Shown here in pieces: positions 28,661 through 37,522 of a stretch of DNA of 64,000 bases. Position 1 is the first letter of the stretch; every line of letters begins with the position of its first letter. This DNA is from CAVZAB01 sp963773155. GTDB lineage: Bacteria; Pseudomonadota; Alphaproteobacteria; Rhizobiales; Beijerinckiaceae. Made by a program: the position numbers and the translations under genes. The notes under the pieces are model-generated. The model did not search any database. It was not told the origin of the DNA and was given only the letters and a program-made list of their open reading frames with translations. The stretch spans positions 58,101 through 122,100 of the forward strand of contig CAVZAB010000015.1 of the NCBI GenBank assembly GCA_963773155.1, given 5' to 3'.

Positions 28661-29122
28661 GCCGCGTTCGAGGCGGGTTCCTGTGTCAAAATGGAAAACA
28701 GCACCGAGCGATCGCGGCTTGCCCGCAATTTCGAGGTGAGCGACCCATCGCGCAGAACGCGCGCGATCCGGGCCAGCGCCTTGAGATGATCGGCGCCGGC
28801 GGCCTCCGGGGCAATCAGCAGAAAGATCAGGTCGACCGGCGCGCCATCCAGCGCCTCGAAGTCGATCGGCCGTTCGAAGTCTTGCAAAAATGCCGAAAAT
28901 CCTTTCGCATTTCGGCATTTTGCCGTGTGGTATAGCAATCCCGTTGCCAACCCCCGTCGATCCCAGCCGCTCGCGCTGCAAAAGGGCGTCGAAAATCTCG
29001 CGGCTCGAAAGGCCGGACACAGCCCCTGCCCGTTCACTGATTTCCAAGAGCGCCTGCTTCTTCGTAGCCGCCTTGAGCGACGGCAGCACGGCTTCCGGGG
29101 TGATCAGATCGGTCAATGGCAT
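28657..29122 (-). pseudogene. ptsN: PTS IIA-Ntr (PtsN), single-base frameshift
   Basis: Nitrogen-related PTS EIIA protein. MPLTDLITPEAVLPSLKAA and the phosphorylation site GNGIAIPHGKMPKCERIFG are in one frame. ERPIDFEALDGAPVDLIFLL to the C-terminus at 28657 is in another. A single extra T near 28,876-28,882 (CTTCGAACG for CTCGAACG) explains it. Gene order lptB-rpoN-hpf-ptsN is the conserved alphaproteobacterial one, so the frameshift is unexpected and could be a sequence error. Repaired length is about 154 residues. Confidence 0.85.
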
Positions 29123-29213
29123 GTGGATCTCGAATTCCCTGTCGTCCAAAGAGGCAAGTATTGTGCCGCTCGGTCGGACCGCTTCAGGCGCCGGCCGATG
29201 CCCGGATCAAACA

Positions 29214-29822
29214 TCAAATTGCAGACTTCAATGTGGCGGGCGCGGCCGAGGCCGGCGGGTCGATCCAGCCAATATGCCCGTCCTGGCGCCGGTAGACGAT
29301 ATTGACGCGGCCGTTTCCCGCATGACGGAAAACGACAAAGGGTAGCCCGGTCAGATCGAGGTCCATAACCGCCGCGGAAACCGACAATTCGCGCAGGCGC
29401 CCGGTCGATTCGGCGACGATGACCGGCTTGAACTCGCCGATCTCCTCAGCCTCTGGATCGGGCGAGGCAAGGACGTAATCGGCCATCGGCTGCTCGGCGC
29501 TGCCGGACGTGCCATTGCCGAGCGCGTGATGGCTTTTCAGGCGTCCCTTGTAGCGACGCAAGCGCTTTTCGATGCGCTCGGCCGCCTGGTCAAAACTGGC
29601 ATAGGGTTCCTGCGCCTTGGCCTCAGCCTGCAAGGTCATGCCGGACGACAAATGCAGGGCGCATTCGGTCCGGAAGCCCGAACCCTCAGGCTCCAGAGTA
29701 ACATGGCCGGTCGTAATCTGGCCGTCGAAATATTTGGCAATCATGGCCGCGATTCGCTGCTGCACGTGTGTACGGAGCGCTTCGCCAATGTCAAGATTCT
29801 TGCCTGAGACGCGCAACGTCAT
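29214..29822 (-). CDS. hpf: Ribosome hibernation promoting factor, long form
   Basis: 202-residue HPF/RaiA protein that dimerises resting 70S ribosomes. The N-terminal domain begins MTLRVSGKNLDIGEALRTHV and contains the basic stretch RIEKRLRRYKGRLKSHH. After an acidic linker, the C-terminal dimerisation domain has LPFVVFRHAGNGRVNIVYRR. Lies between rpoN and ptsN. Confidence 0.94.
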   Translation of the reverse strand: MTLRVSGKNLDIGEALRTHVQQRIAAMIAKYFDGQITTGHVTLEPEGSGFRTECALHLSSGMTLQAEAKAQEPYASFDQAAERIEKRLRRYKGRLKSHHALGNGTSGSAEQPMADYVLASPDPEAEEIGEFKPVIVAESTGRLRELSVSAAVMDLDLTGLPFVVFRHAGNGRVNIVYRRQDGHIGWIDPPASAAPATLKSAI

Positions 29823-30014
29823 CGCTCGCGCGGGCCTCTCTCATCTGCGCCCATTGTGGATCCGTCTTGGCCCCAGCTTTCCGATTTGAAAGCATTGTCC
29901 GCAAAACCCGTCGGCGGGTCTCCCATGCCTTCGATTAAGAGGGTCGGCATGCGAAGTCAATCGGTTCAACAAAGATCTTGAGGGAGGGAAATTTTCCCTT
30001 TTAAATCAATGATC

Positions 30015-31577
30015 TTAAGCGAGTGCGTCGGAGTCGGCCGGGCGCATGGCCTGCTTTTCCCGGCGCCGCTCCACGGAAGAGGGCAGCCGCAAAGCCTCTC
30101 GATACTTGGCGACGGTGCGCCGGGCGATATCGATATTGGCCGTTTTCAGCCGAGCCACGATTGCATCGTCGGAAAGGACGGCGTCGGGGCTCTCCTGGTC
30201 GATCATCTGTTTGATCTTGAAGCGAACCGCCTCGGCCGAATGGGCGTCGCCGCCGCCTGACGCGGCGATCGAAACGGTGAAGAAATATTTGAGCTCGAAC
30301 AGGCCGCGCGGGGTTGCCATGTATTTGTTGCTAGTCACCCGCGAAACCGTCGATTCGTGCATGCCGATCGCGTCTGCCACCGTCTTCAGATTGAGCGGAC
30401 GCAGATGCTCGACCCCGCGCGACAGAAACATGTCCTGCTGGCGAACAATTTCGGCGGCCACTTTCAAAATGGTGCGGGCCCGCTGCTCCAGACTCTTCGT
30501 CAGCCAATTGGCCGATTGCAGGCAATTGCTGATAAAGGTCTTGTCGGTCTGGCCGGAATTTGCCTTGGCAATCCGCGCGTAATAGGTGTGGTTGACAAGA
30601 ACCCGGGGGAGCACCTCGGAATTGAGGTCGACCTGCCAGCTGCCGTCGGCGGCCGGCCTGACATAGATGTCGGGGACGATCGGCTGCACCGGCGCCCGGC
30701 CGAAGACGAAGCCAGGCTTCGGATTGAGCCTCCGGATCTCCTTGACCATCTGGGTCAAGTCTTCGTCGTCGACCGCGCAAATCTTGCGCAAAGCGGCAAA
30801 GTCGCGCTTGGCCAAAAGGTCGAGATGGGCGATCAGCGCCCGCATCGCCGGATCGAACCGATCGAGATCGCGCAATTGGATGGCCAGGCATTCCGCCAGC
30901 CCGCGGGCGCCGACGCCCGCAGGCTCGAAGCCCTGAATCAACCCGAGCACCGCCTCGACCCGTTCCGGCCGAGCGCCCAGACGCTGCGCGACCTCCTCGA
31001 CGCCCGCGGTCAAATACCCCGCCTCGTCGATCAATTCGATCAGCGCCCGGCCGATCCATCGCTCGACCGGGTCCCCGGTTGCCATGCAGATCTCGCGCAA
31101 GAGATGATCGCGCAGCGATAATTCGGCGGCGACGTAGGCCTCAAGATTGGCCGATTCGCCGCCCGCTCCGCCGGGTTGGCCGCTCCAGGCCGTGGCCGAA
31201 ACGCCGGCATGCTCCAATTTCGTCACTGGCTCGAGCGGCCCCGCCGCGAGATCCCGATCGAAAACATTGTCGAGGCTGGTGCCAAGGTCGCCTTCGAGCG
31301 CGCTCTGGTCCGTTGCCAGCTGCTGCGTGCTCCAATCGCCGACCTGCGGTTCTGAAAAGGCTTCTTCCGACGGCAGCTCGCCCTCGCCGTCGGCCGTGAC
31401 CGGCCCGGCACTATCATCGGCCCGCTCAAGCAAAGGGTTGCGCTCGAGCTCTTCCTGGACGAAGGCGACCAGTTCCTGCGACGACAATTGCAAGAGCTTG
31501 ATCGCCTGCAAAAGCTGGGGCGTCATGACCAGGGACTGCCCCTGGCGGAGAACCAATCGCGATGAAAGCGCCATCAA
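30015..31577 (-). CDS. rpoN: RNA polymerase sigma-54 factor
   Basis: 520-residue sigma-54. Region I is Gln/Leu-rich (MTPQLLQAIKLLQLSSQEL, residues 18-36); an acidic region II, a core-binding region, a helix-turn-helix (MHESTVSRVTSNKYMATP) and the RpoN box (RRTVAKYRE) complete the normal order. It follows lptB and precedes hpf. It should control nitrogen and other enhancer-dependent promoters. Confidence 0.96.
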   Translation of the reverse strand: MMALSSRLVLRQGQSLVMTPQLLQAIKLLQLSSQELVAFVQEELERNPLLERADDSAGPVTADGEGELPSEEAFSEPQVGDWSTQQLATDQSALEGDLGTSLDNVFDRDLAAGPLEPVTKLEHAGVSATAWSGQPGGAGGESANLEAYVAAELSLRDHLLREICMATGDPVERWIGRALIELIDEAGYLTAGVEEVAQRLGARPERVEAVLGLIQGFEPAGVGARGLAECLAIQLRDLDRFDPAMRALIAHLDLLAKRDFAALRKICAVDDEDLTQMVKEIRRLNPKPGFVFGRAPVQPIVPDIYVRPAADGSWQVDLNSEVLPRVLVNHTYYARIAKANSGQTDKTFISNCLQSANWLTKSLEQRARTILKVAAEIVRQQDMFLSRGVEHLRPLNLKTVADAIGMHESTVSRVTSNKYMATPRGLFELKYFFTVSIAASGGGDAHSAEAVRFKIKQMIDQESPDAVLSDDAIVARLKTANIDIARRTVAKYREALRLPSSVERRREKQAMRPADSDALA

Positions 31578-31724
31578 CCGGTAATCCCGCCCCTACTCGC
31601 TTAAACTCTTGCGGTCCAATTTTTGCTTATAGCATGGATGCGGCGGCCGCCACGGTTTGGAATGAAACTTGCGTGAGGACATTTGTCGCAGGCGGTTAAC
31701 GAGGCCGGACAGCCGTCAGGCCGG

Positions 31725-32618
31725 CTAGAGGCGGAACCCCTCGCCCAGATAGAAACGCCGGACATCGGCGTTTTCGACGATCTCGGCGGCCGACCCCTGG
31801 GTCAACACCTGACCCTCGTGAATGATGTAGGCGCGATCGATTAGGCCGAGCGTTTCGCGGACATTGTGGTCGGTGATCAGGACGCCAATTCCGCGTTCCT
31901 TCAAATGCCGGACCAGGTTCTGGATGTCGCCCACGGCAATCGGGTCGATGCCGGCAAAGGGCTCGTCCAGCAGCATGAACGAGGGGTGGCTTGCCAGCGC
32001 TCGAGCAATTTCGCAGCGGCGGCGCTCGCCGCCGGACAAAGCGATCGACGGGGTCCGGCGCAAGCGCTTAATGTCGAATTCCTCGAGCAGCGATTCGAGT
32101 TCTGCCGTGCGGCGCCGGGCATCGGGCTGGGTAATTTCGAGAACGGCACGAATATTGTCCTCGACGTTCAAGCCACGGAAGATCGAGGCTTCCTGCGGCA
32201 GATAGCCAATCCCGAGCCGGGCCCGCCGGTACATGGGCAAAGCCGTGACATCGTGGCCATCAAGCGAAATCACCCCTTTATCCGGCCGCACCAGGCCAGT
32301 GATCATATAGAAACACGTTGTCTTGCCGGCGCCATTGGGTCCGAGTAGGCCGACCGCCTCGCCGCGCCGCACAAGCAAGCTGACGTCCTTGACCACTTGC
32401 CGGCTGCGGTAGGTCTTGCCGAGACTGAGCGCCGCCAAAGTCCCCTCGACCAGCTGATCGTCGCGCAATGACGGCGCCACACGTCGTCCCGCATCGGGAG
32501 ATGGGCGATCGGCGGCCGCCGGCGCTGCCGTTCCGGCGCCCAAGGTCAAGCCACCCGTCCATCGCCTGGCGCGGGTTAGCCAAGAAGAACCGCTGCGGGT
32601 CAGGTCGGTCACAGCCAA
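31725..32618 (-). CDS. lptB: LPS export ATPase LptB with N-terminal extension
   Basis: 297-residue ABC ATPase of the Lpt bridge. Walker A is GPNGAGKTTCFYM, signature LSGGERRRCEIARALA, Walker B FMLLDEPFAGIDP, and the H-loop ITDHNVRETLGL is LptB-specific. About 55 residues, rich in Ala, Arg and Pro, precede the conserved start (ALSLGKTYRSRQVVKDVSLL). Such extensions occur in Hyphomicrobiales. It is downstream of lptA. Confidence 0.92.
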   Translation of the reverse strand: MAVTDLTRSGSSWLTRARRWTGGLTLGAGTAAPAAADRPSPDAGRRVAPSLRDDQLVEGTLAALSLGKTYRSRQVVKDVSLLVRRGEAVGLLGPNGAGKTTCFYMITGLVRPDKGVISLDGHDVTALPMYRRARLGIGYLPQEASIFRGLNVEDNIRAVLEITQPDARRRTAELESLLEEFDIKRLRRTPSIALSGGERRRCEIARALASHPSFMLLDEPFAGIDPIAVGDIQNLVRHLKERGIGVLITDHNVRETLGLIDRAYIIHEGQVLTQGSAAEIVENADVRRFYLGEGFRL

Positions 32619-32653
32619 GGGTTAGCGTTCCGCGGCGATCCTGTCACCATGAC

Positions 32654-33271
32654 TCATTGATCGGCCGTCGCCGGCTTGGTGTCGGTGCTCAGGGCTCTCG
32701 TCTTGCGTCTCGACCCATCGTCGGGGCCCGATCCCGGCACAAAGAGGCTCTTGACCCGATTGTTGGACCGGCTTCCCTCGACAACCGCCTGGCCGGTATT
32801 GAGGTCATAGACCAGTTTTTCCCCCTTGGTGACATTGGGCCCCTGGCTCAGCGTCACATTGCCGATCACATAAACCTTGTTCTCGGTCCGATCATAGGAG
32901 GCCCGATCGCCGGTGCCGACCTGATCCTTCTGAACAATAGTTACGCCGCCGATGGCTTCCATCCGCTTGACTTGGCCTGCACCGGCGCCCGCCGGTTCGC
33001 CGGTCTGGTTCGCCGTCCGATCCAGAAAAATCGTCAGAACCTCGGTCTTCAGGCGGCTTTCGCCCTGAACGGCGACAACGGCGCCGCTGTAGACCGCCTT
33101 CTGCTCCCTGTCGAAATATTCGAGTTTGCCGGCATCGATATTGATCGGCTCCTTGCCGGTTGCACCGGGCAGAACGGCATTCTTGCCAGCCTTTTCAGCA
33201 AACACGGGGGCTAGGGCGTCAGCGGCTTCGAAGCCGAACACGACCAAGAAAACCAGCGCCGCGCGGTTCAT
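32654..33271 (-). CDS. lptA: LPS transport periplasmic protein LptA
   Basis: 205-residue OstA-domain protein that forms the periplasmic LPS bridge. It has an N-terminal signal (AALVFLVVFGFEAADALAP) and a beta-jellyroll core with INIDAGKLEYFDREQKAVYS and RTENKVYVIGNVTLSQGPN. Its ATG overlaps the lptC stop by four bases, showing coupling. Family assignment is supported by the neighbours lptC and lptB. Confidence 0.9.
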   Translation of the reverse strand: MNRAALVFLVVFGFEAADALAPVFAEKAGKNAVLPGATGKEPINIDAGKLEYFDREQKAVYSGAVVAVQGESRLKTEVLTIFLDRTANQTGEPAGAGAGQVKRMEAIGGVTIVQKDQVGTGDRASYDRTENKVYVIGNVTLSQGPNVTKGEKLVYDLNTGQAVVEGSRSNNRVKSLFVPGSGPDDGSRRKTRALSTDTKPATADQ

Positions 33272-33981
33272 GGCGACGATCCATCCGGCTGAGGCACGCT
33301 CGGCGCGGTTCCATTTTCCGCGTCCGGCTGGAATGTCGATTTGACATGCCCCTCAAATCGAATCAAAGCGCCATTGTCGACAAGCTGCAGGCTGTCGGCG
33401 GCAATCGTCGCATTCTTCATCACGACGCTGACGGGATCGTTGGTAACGACGTCGCCAGCCCGCAAATCGATGCTGGCGCTCATCAGAATCGCGTCGTAAC
33501 CAGAATCGGTTCTCAACCTCACATTGTTCTTGAGGTCCATGGTTTCGCGCCCGGAATCATACAGGCCGGTAGCCGCTGTTATGTGCGCAGTGCCATTGTC
33601 GGCAAGGCCGATGCGCGCGTCGAGATCGTGCAGTTCGATCAGGTTCGGTTTCTTGATATCCTGGATCGCCGATGTCGCGTTGACGTCATATTGCCGGCCG
33701 TCCTTGCGGAATCCTGACAGTTTAGGCTGCTCCATGACGATACGCGATCCGCTGAGGCCGGCCCGGCTGACCGAAACATTGCCCGGAAGATTGCGGAACG
33801 GGTCAATGACAAAGACCCCAACGAGAGCGGCAAGGGCGGCAAGGGCCGCGAGTGGAATGACCCAGCGCAACAACCGCACGCGCCCGCTGTGGCGACGAGC
33901 GGCTTCAAAGGCCCGCACGCGCTGTGGCTCGCGATCCCGTTCGACCGAAGCCGGGTTGAGGCTCTCGGCAAGGTTGCTCAT
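33268..33981 (-). CDS. lptC: LPS export protein LptC
   Basis: About 237-residue bitopic protein: N-terminal cytoplasmic tail, a membrane helix (LRWVIPLAALAALAALVGVF region) and a periplasmic LptC/YrbK jellyroll (DDGRQ-like KDGRQYDVNATSAIQDIKKP). Start at 33981 (MSNLAESLNP) is preferred over 34014. It overlaps lptA and heads lptC-lptA-lptB. Confidence 0.88.
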   Translation of the reverse strand: MSNLAESLNPASVERDREPQRVRAFEAARRHSGRVRLLRWVIPLAALAALAALVGVFVIDPFRNLPGNVSVSRAGLSGSRIVMEQPKLSGFRKDGRQYDVNATSAIQDIKKPNLIELHDLDARIGLADNGTAHITAATGLYDSGRETMDLKNNVRLRTDSGYDAILMSASIDLRAGDVVTNDPVSVVMKNATIAADSLQLVDNGALIRFEGHVKSTFQPDAENGTAPSVPQPDGSSP

Positions 33982-34074
33982 ACGTGCTTCACATCCATCG
34001 AAACCTGGTCTCACACGAGGGGCGTGGCAAAGTTATGGCGACCCGCCAGCCCGGCAAGGCCGTCCGCATGACGC

Positions 34075-34689
34075 CTATTCATGCGCGAATATATCCATAT
34101 CCGGCCAGCCAAGAAGATCGAGCCTCGCTCGGGTTGGGAGAAAATCAAAGCAGGCTCTGGCAAGCTCGACCCGTCCCTCGCGCACCAGCATGGCGTCGAG
34201 CTTTGCCTGCAGCGCATGCAAGTGGAGAACATCTGAGGCCGCATAGGCCAATTGCGCCTCGGACAGAGCCTCCGCCCCCCAATCGGAGGATTGCTGCTGT
34301 TTGGAGAGATCGACGCCGATCAGTTCGCGCGCCAAGTCCTTCAGTCCATGGCGATCCGTATAGGTCCGCGTCAATTTGGAAGCAATCTTGGTGCAATAGA
34401 CCGGCGCAGCGGTGACACCGAAGGCGAGCATTAGGACGGCAATATCGAATCTGGCGAAGTGGAACAGCTTGGTGACTTGCGGATCGGCGAGGACCCGTTC
34501 GAGATGCGGTGCCCGTCGTTGATCGCGTGCCAGTTGGACGATATCGGCCGTGCCGTCACCGCGCGAAAGCTGGACAACGCACAGGCGATCGCGATGCGGA
34601 TTGAGACCAAGCGTCTCGGTGTCGACGGCAATCGTACCGGCAAATTGCGCATCGGCGGGGAGATCGCCGCGGTGGTGACGAATCGTCAT
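34075..34689 (-). CDS. rnd: Ribonuclease D-like 3'-5' exonuclease
   Basis: 204-residue DEDDy exonuclease. ExoI TIAVDTETLGLN, ExoII FHFARFDIAVLM and ExoIII YAASDVLHLHAL motifs are present. No HRDC domain follows, typical of the short alphaproteobacterial form beside lptC. Start at 34689 (MTIRHHRGDL) is chosen; the open frame upstream lacks family similarity. Confidence 0.9.
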   Translation of the reverse strand: MTIRHHRGDLPADAQFAGTIAVDTETLGLNPHRDRLCVVQLSRGDGTADIVQLARDQRRAPHLERVLADPQVTKLFHFARFDIAVLMLAFGVTAAPVYCTKIASKLTRTYTDRHGLKDLARELIGVDLSKQQQSSDWGAEALSEAQLAYAASDVLHLHALQAKLDAMLVREGRVELARACFDFLPTRARLDLLGWPDMDIFAHE

Positions 34690-34913
34690 ATCGGACCCAT
34701 GCGGTTGGGTGCGGCCACGCCGCAAGGGCTCGGGCCGCGACCAGGCGAACGTTGACGCGACGCACGCTAAGTTGTTGATATGGCATGGGTCAATCTTGCT
34801 GTCAAAAAGACTGCCCAGCCCAAGGCTCAGACGCCTGGTCGGGCCCGGGTTTGCCGTTTTAGCAAAACGGCGACGCCATTCGCCCCGGTCGCTGTGGGAG
34901 AGTTGGCAAATCG

Positions 34914-36530
34914 TCAGGGCACCGGTGGATAGGCGAGCGAAGTCGCTTTGCTCCCGGGAATGCCCTTTTCCCACGTGATCTTGGCGGGAATGTTTCCTTC
35001 GAGCAGCAGCGGCAGGTCAAACCACGTCGCTTTGTTGATGAGATTCACAATTTGGCGCCCCGGCGGCCGACCGGGCAGAAAGTCGAAGTGAAACCATAGG
35101 CCGCCGTTTTTCGTTCGAATGGAAGGAATGGGAATACCGAGCGGCACCTCGTCTTGGCGCAAGCGCGGGGTGCCGACATCCCGAAGCGGCGCGACAATAT
35201 TGGCCGCCTGGGCGATCCGCACATCCATCGACTGACTGTCGGTCTGGCGGCGGTACTCAAGCAAAATGAATGCCGTTATTTTGGCGCCGGGAATATCGAT
35301 GGCGGCAATGACATTCGTGCCGATGGCCTCGCCATCGCTGCCACGCAGCTCACAAAACCGCCAGGTCACGTCACCGAGATAGGGCGTTGAATGAGCAGGG
35401 TCGCTTGCGGCGACCACCAGCGCCGCGCGCTGCGGGATTGACCCCGCATCGAGGGGAATTGACCGGAGGAGCAGGTTGTCCCCGACGTGCTCGCTGATGA
35501 GTTCTTCGAGCGGATCGACCATATGCTGGTCGACCCGCCCGGCGAGGAGGTGTTCGGGACCTGTGAAGTCGGTCGCAAGCCCGCTCGCTTCGAGTTCGGC
35601 TTGCGAAAGAATGTGCAGTCTGTTGTTCGGCGTCGATTCCATGGCCGCCATCACGGCGTCACCTATGCCCATTTCCTTGAAATATTGGCTTAATTGATCC
35701 GTGATTTTGGCCGGCGGACTTTTCAGGGCGACGATCCTTTCAGATTTCCTTTGGCTGATGAGGGATTTGCGGGTGATTGTCGCGCCGACCTTGGAGACGC
35801 GGTAAACCCGGTACACCTTGGTGAACGTCTCGAAGACCTTGACCTGGTGAACGCCAATCTGGGTCCAGGGCGAGACGATCCGATGCCGGCCGCCGGCGAG
35901 AATGATGGGGCAGGCCGAGTCGCAGCCCGCGATGGCGGAATTCAGCGCACCGCTTGCCGCCACATTGGTCAAGCAGCGACGATCTGCAGCCGGGCAGGGC
36001 TCCAAACTCGTCCTGGAGACGGCAACATCCAATTGCCATTTGCGGATCATCCGGCCAATTGCAATCGCCGCATCAACGCGTCCACCCGGCGAATGAATGA
36101 GGACCGGCAGATTGCGCGAACCGAGCCGATCGAGAACTTGGCGAAACCGATCGACCGACTCGGCCTCGATCTTGCCCTGTGCGGCAATCCAGGCGGCACA
36201 ATGCGGTTCGCAGCCCGTTTCGGCGCTGTGGACCAGCACAACGCGCATGGGCGCCGTGAAAGCCGGATCGGGTTCCATTGGCGCGCGGCGGGGGCCAGGC
36301 CCGCGTTCGCGCCAATGCTCGCCCACGAGAACGCTACCAGCGCCGCGTTGACGAATGTTCGCCGCCGGCAGGCCGCGCAGATCGTTTGCATGATTGGCAG
36401 GGCGGGTGGAATGGGTTTTTGGCCTGTCGCCTCGCACTCGAGCCTCCGACAGCGGATCGGCAATTGCGGCGGCCGCGCATGCGATGCCTAACAAACAAGC
36501 GCCAAGCACAATCTTGGTGAAGTTTCTCAC
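34914..36530 (-). CDS. Secreted ClpP/crotonase-fold protein of unknown function
   Basis: 538-residue exported protein: signal peptide (IVLGACLLGIACAAAAIA) and a disordered Arg/Pro-rich stretch. A ClpP-like domain near residues 100-220 follows: VLIHSPGGRVDAAIAIGRMI provides the oxyanion region and CDSACPIILAGG the nucleophile-elbow position, then SPWTQIGVHQVKV. The C-terminal 250 residues carry no domain I recognise. Cysteines near the core could form disulfides. Probably a periplasmic serine-type peptidase or its inactive relative; role not deducible. Confidence 0.72.
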   Translation of the reverse strand: MRNFTKIVLGACLLGIACAAAAIADPLSEARVRGDRPKTHSTRPANHANDLRGLPAANIRQRGAGSVLVGEHWRERGPGPRRAPMEPDPAFTAPMRVVLVHSAETGCEPHCAAWIAAQGKIEAESVDRFRQVLDRLGSRNLPVLIHSPGGRVDAAIAIGRMIRKWQLDVAVSRTSLEPCPAADRRCLTNVAASGALNSAIAGCDSACPIILAGGRHRIVSPWTQIGVHQVKVFETFTKVYRVYRVSKVGATITRKSLISQRKSERIVALKSPPAKITDQLSQYFKEMGIGDAVMAAMESTPNNRLHILSQAELEASGLATDFTGPEHLLAGRVDQHMVDPLEELISEHVGDNLLLRSIPLDAGSIPQRAALVVAASDPAHSTPYLGDVTWRFCELRGSDGEAIGTNVIAAIDIPGAKITAFILLEYRRQTDSQSMDVRIAQAANIVAPLRDVGTPRLRQDEVPLGIPIPSIRTKNGGLWFHFDFLPGRPPGRQIVNLINKATWFDLPLLLEGNIPAKITWEKGIPGSKATSLAYPPVP

Positions 36531-36662
36531 GATTATCCGTTCGCTTCGGGCTGCTTCAGCTTACCATGGTCTTGCTGAGGGTCGATTTCGGATCGGCCGG
36601 TTGTCCGCGCGCCAAGACGACAGCGTGCTCGCAAGGCGTTAGTCTGATCACTATTGCAAATC

Positions 36663-36707
36663 CTTACTTGCCAAATCCCTTACTTGCCAAATCCCTTACT
36701 TGCCAAG
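36663..36707. repeat. 16-bp direct repeat, almost three copies
   Basis: CTTACTTGCCAAATCC is repeated at 36663 and 36679, with a partial third copy from 36695 (CTTACTTGCCAAG). It lies 50 bases upstream of the small Gly/Tyr-rich gene, in its leader. It may affect spacing of promoter or leader elements. Confidence 0.85.
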
Positions 36708-36760
36708 CTGTTTCGCCGATATTATCTGCCCTTTGCGCCATCGTTTCAGGATATCAAACC

Positions 36761-37132
36761 ATGCGGCTCACCGACATTGCCATTGTCTTCTCGCTGTGGA
36801 TGCCGTTGGCGGTTCAAGCCGACCCGGCTTTGACCGTGGTGCCGTCCGTCATGCGTGCGGCGCCCAGCGCAAGAGCCAGGCCCGTCCAGGAAGTGCCCGC
36901 GAATGCACAGATTGATCTCAACAATTGTTCGGGCAGCTGGTGCTATTCATCATGGCGCAATGTGTTCGGCTATTTGCCGGTCAATTCAATTGAAGTCCTT
37001 CCCTATGCGCCGCCGCCGGCCGTCGTGCCTGCACCACCCATTATCGCGCCGCCGATCGTCGCTGCGCCCTGGGGCTGGGGGCCGGGCTATGGCTATCGCT
37101 ATGGTTACGGCTATGGTTGGCGGCGCTGGTAG
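36761..37132 (+). CDS. Small secreted SH3-like protein with Gly/Tyr-rich tail
   Basis: 123-residue exported protein. Signal peptide (LTDIAIVFSLWMPLAVQA), then a short SH3-like segment (CSGSWCYSSWRNVFGYLPVN), a Pro-rich linker and a tail of Gly-Tyr-Arg-Trp repeats (GYGYRYGYGYGW type). Probably cell-surface or periplasmic. Tail composition resembles the lipoproteins at 47.5 and 53.4 kb, though the rest differs. Confidence 0.68.
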   Translation: MRLTDIAIVFSLWMPLAVQADPALTVVPSVMRAAPSARARPVQEVPANAQIDLNNCSGSWCYSSWRNVFGYLPVNSIEVLPYAPPPAVVPAPPIIAPPIVAAPWGWGPGYGYRYGYGYGWRRW

Positions 37133-37323
37133 CCGCGACCGCTAGCCTTCCCCCGATCGTTGGGGGCCAATCACCGCTCTCGGCGGTCTGGCTGCGATCG
37201 GCGGCGCCATAGTCGGGCAGCAGTCCCGATGGCCGCCTCCGCGGCTTACGCCTGGTGCCGATGCGCACAGCCTGTCTCGGTCATGGTTGATAGTTTGCTA
37301 CCATGCAATCGGTGGAGACAGCC

Positions 37324-37413
37324 ATGTTCGCCCGGATCATCCTCGTCATTCTGTTCGCCATCCCCGCCCTTGACGTCTTCGCCGCCGTCGCCTCGCTGGT
37401 ACCGCTGAAGTGA
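37324..37413 (+). CDS. Possible 29-residue hydrophobic peptide
   Basis: In the 390-base gap before the Calvin operon, a GGTGGAGA ribosome-like site precedes ATG 37324. The frame encodes one membrane helix (ARIILVILFAIPALDVFAAV) and stops at 37413. Composition is coding-like, but with no homologue recognised it may be chance. The rest of the gap (37133-37323, 37414-37522) shows only a Gly-rich open stretch (ITALGGLAAIGGAIVGQQ) that may be a relic. Confidence 0.3.
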   Translation: MFARIILVILFAIPALDVFAAVASLVPLK

Positions 37414-37522
37414 GTTTGGTCGTCGGGCCCGCCGGCGCTTGGATTTCGACCGCGTCAGGCTTCGCGCGGCGGCGCTGCCAAAAGGCCGCGTAGTGGATTT
37501 CCGGCCCGGATTTTCGGCGGGC

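Noticed and set aside
29985..30003. GGGAAATTTTCCC palindrome after rpoN as a terminator
   Set aside because: Short AT-rich stem, and the operon is expected to continue into hpf.
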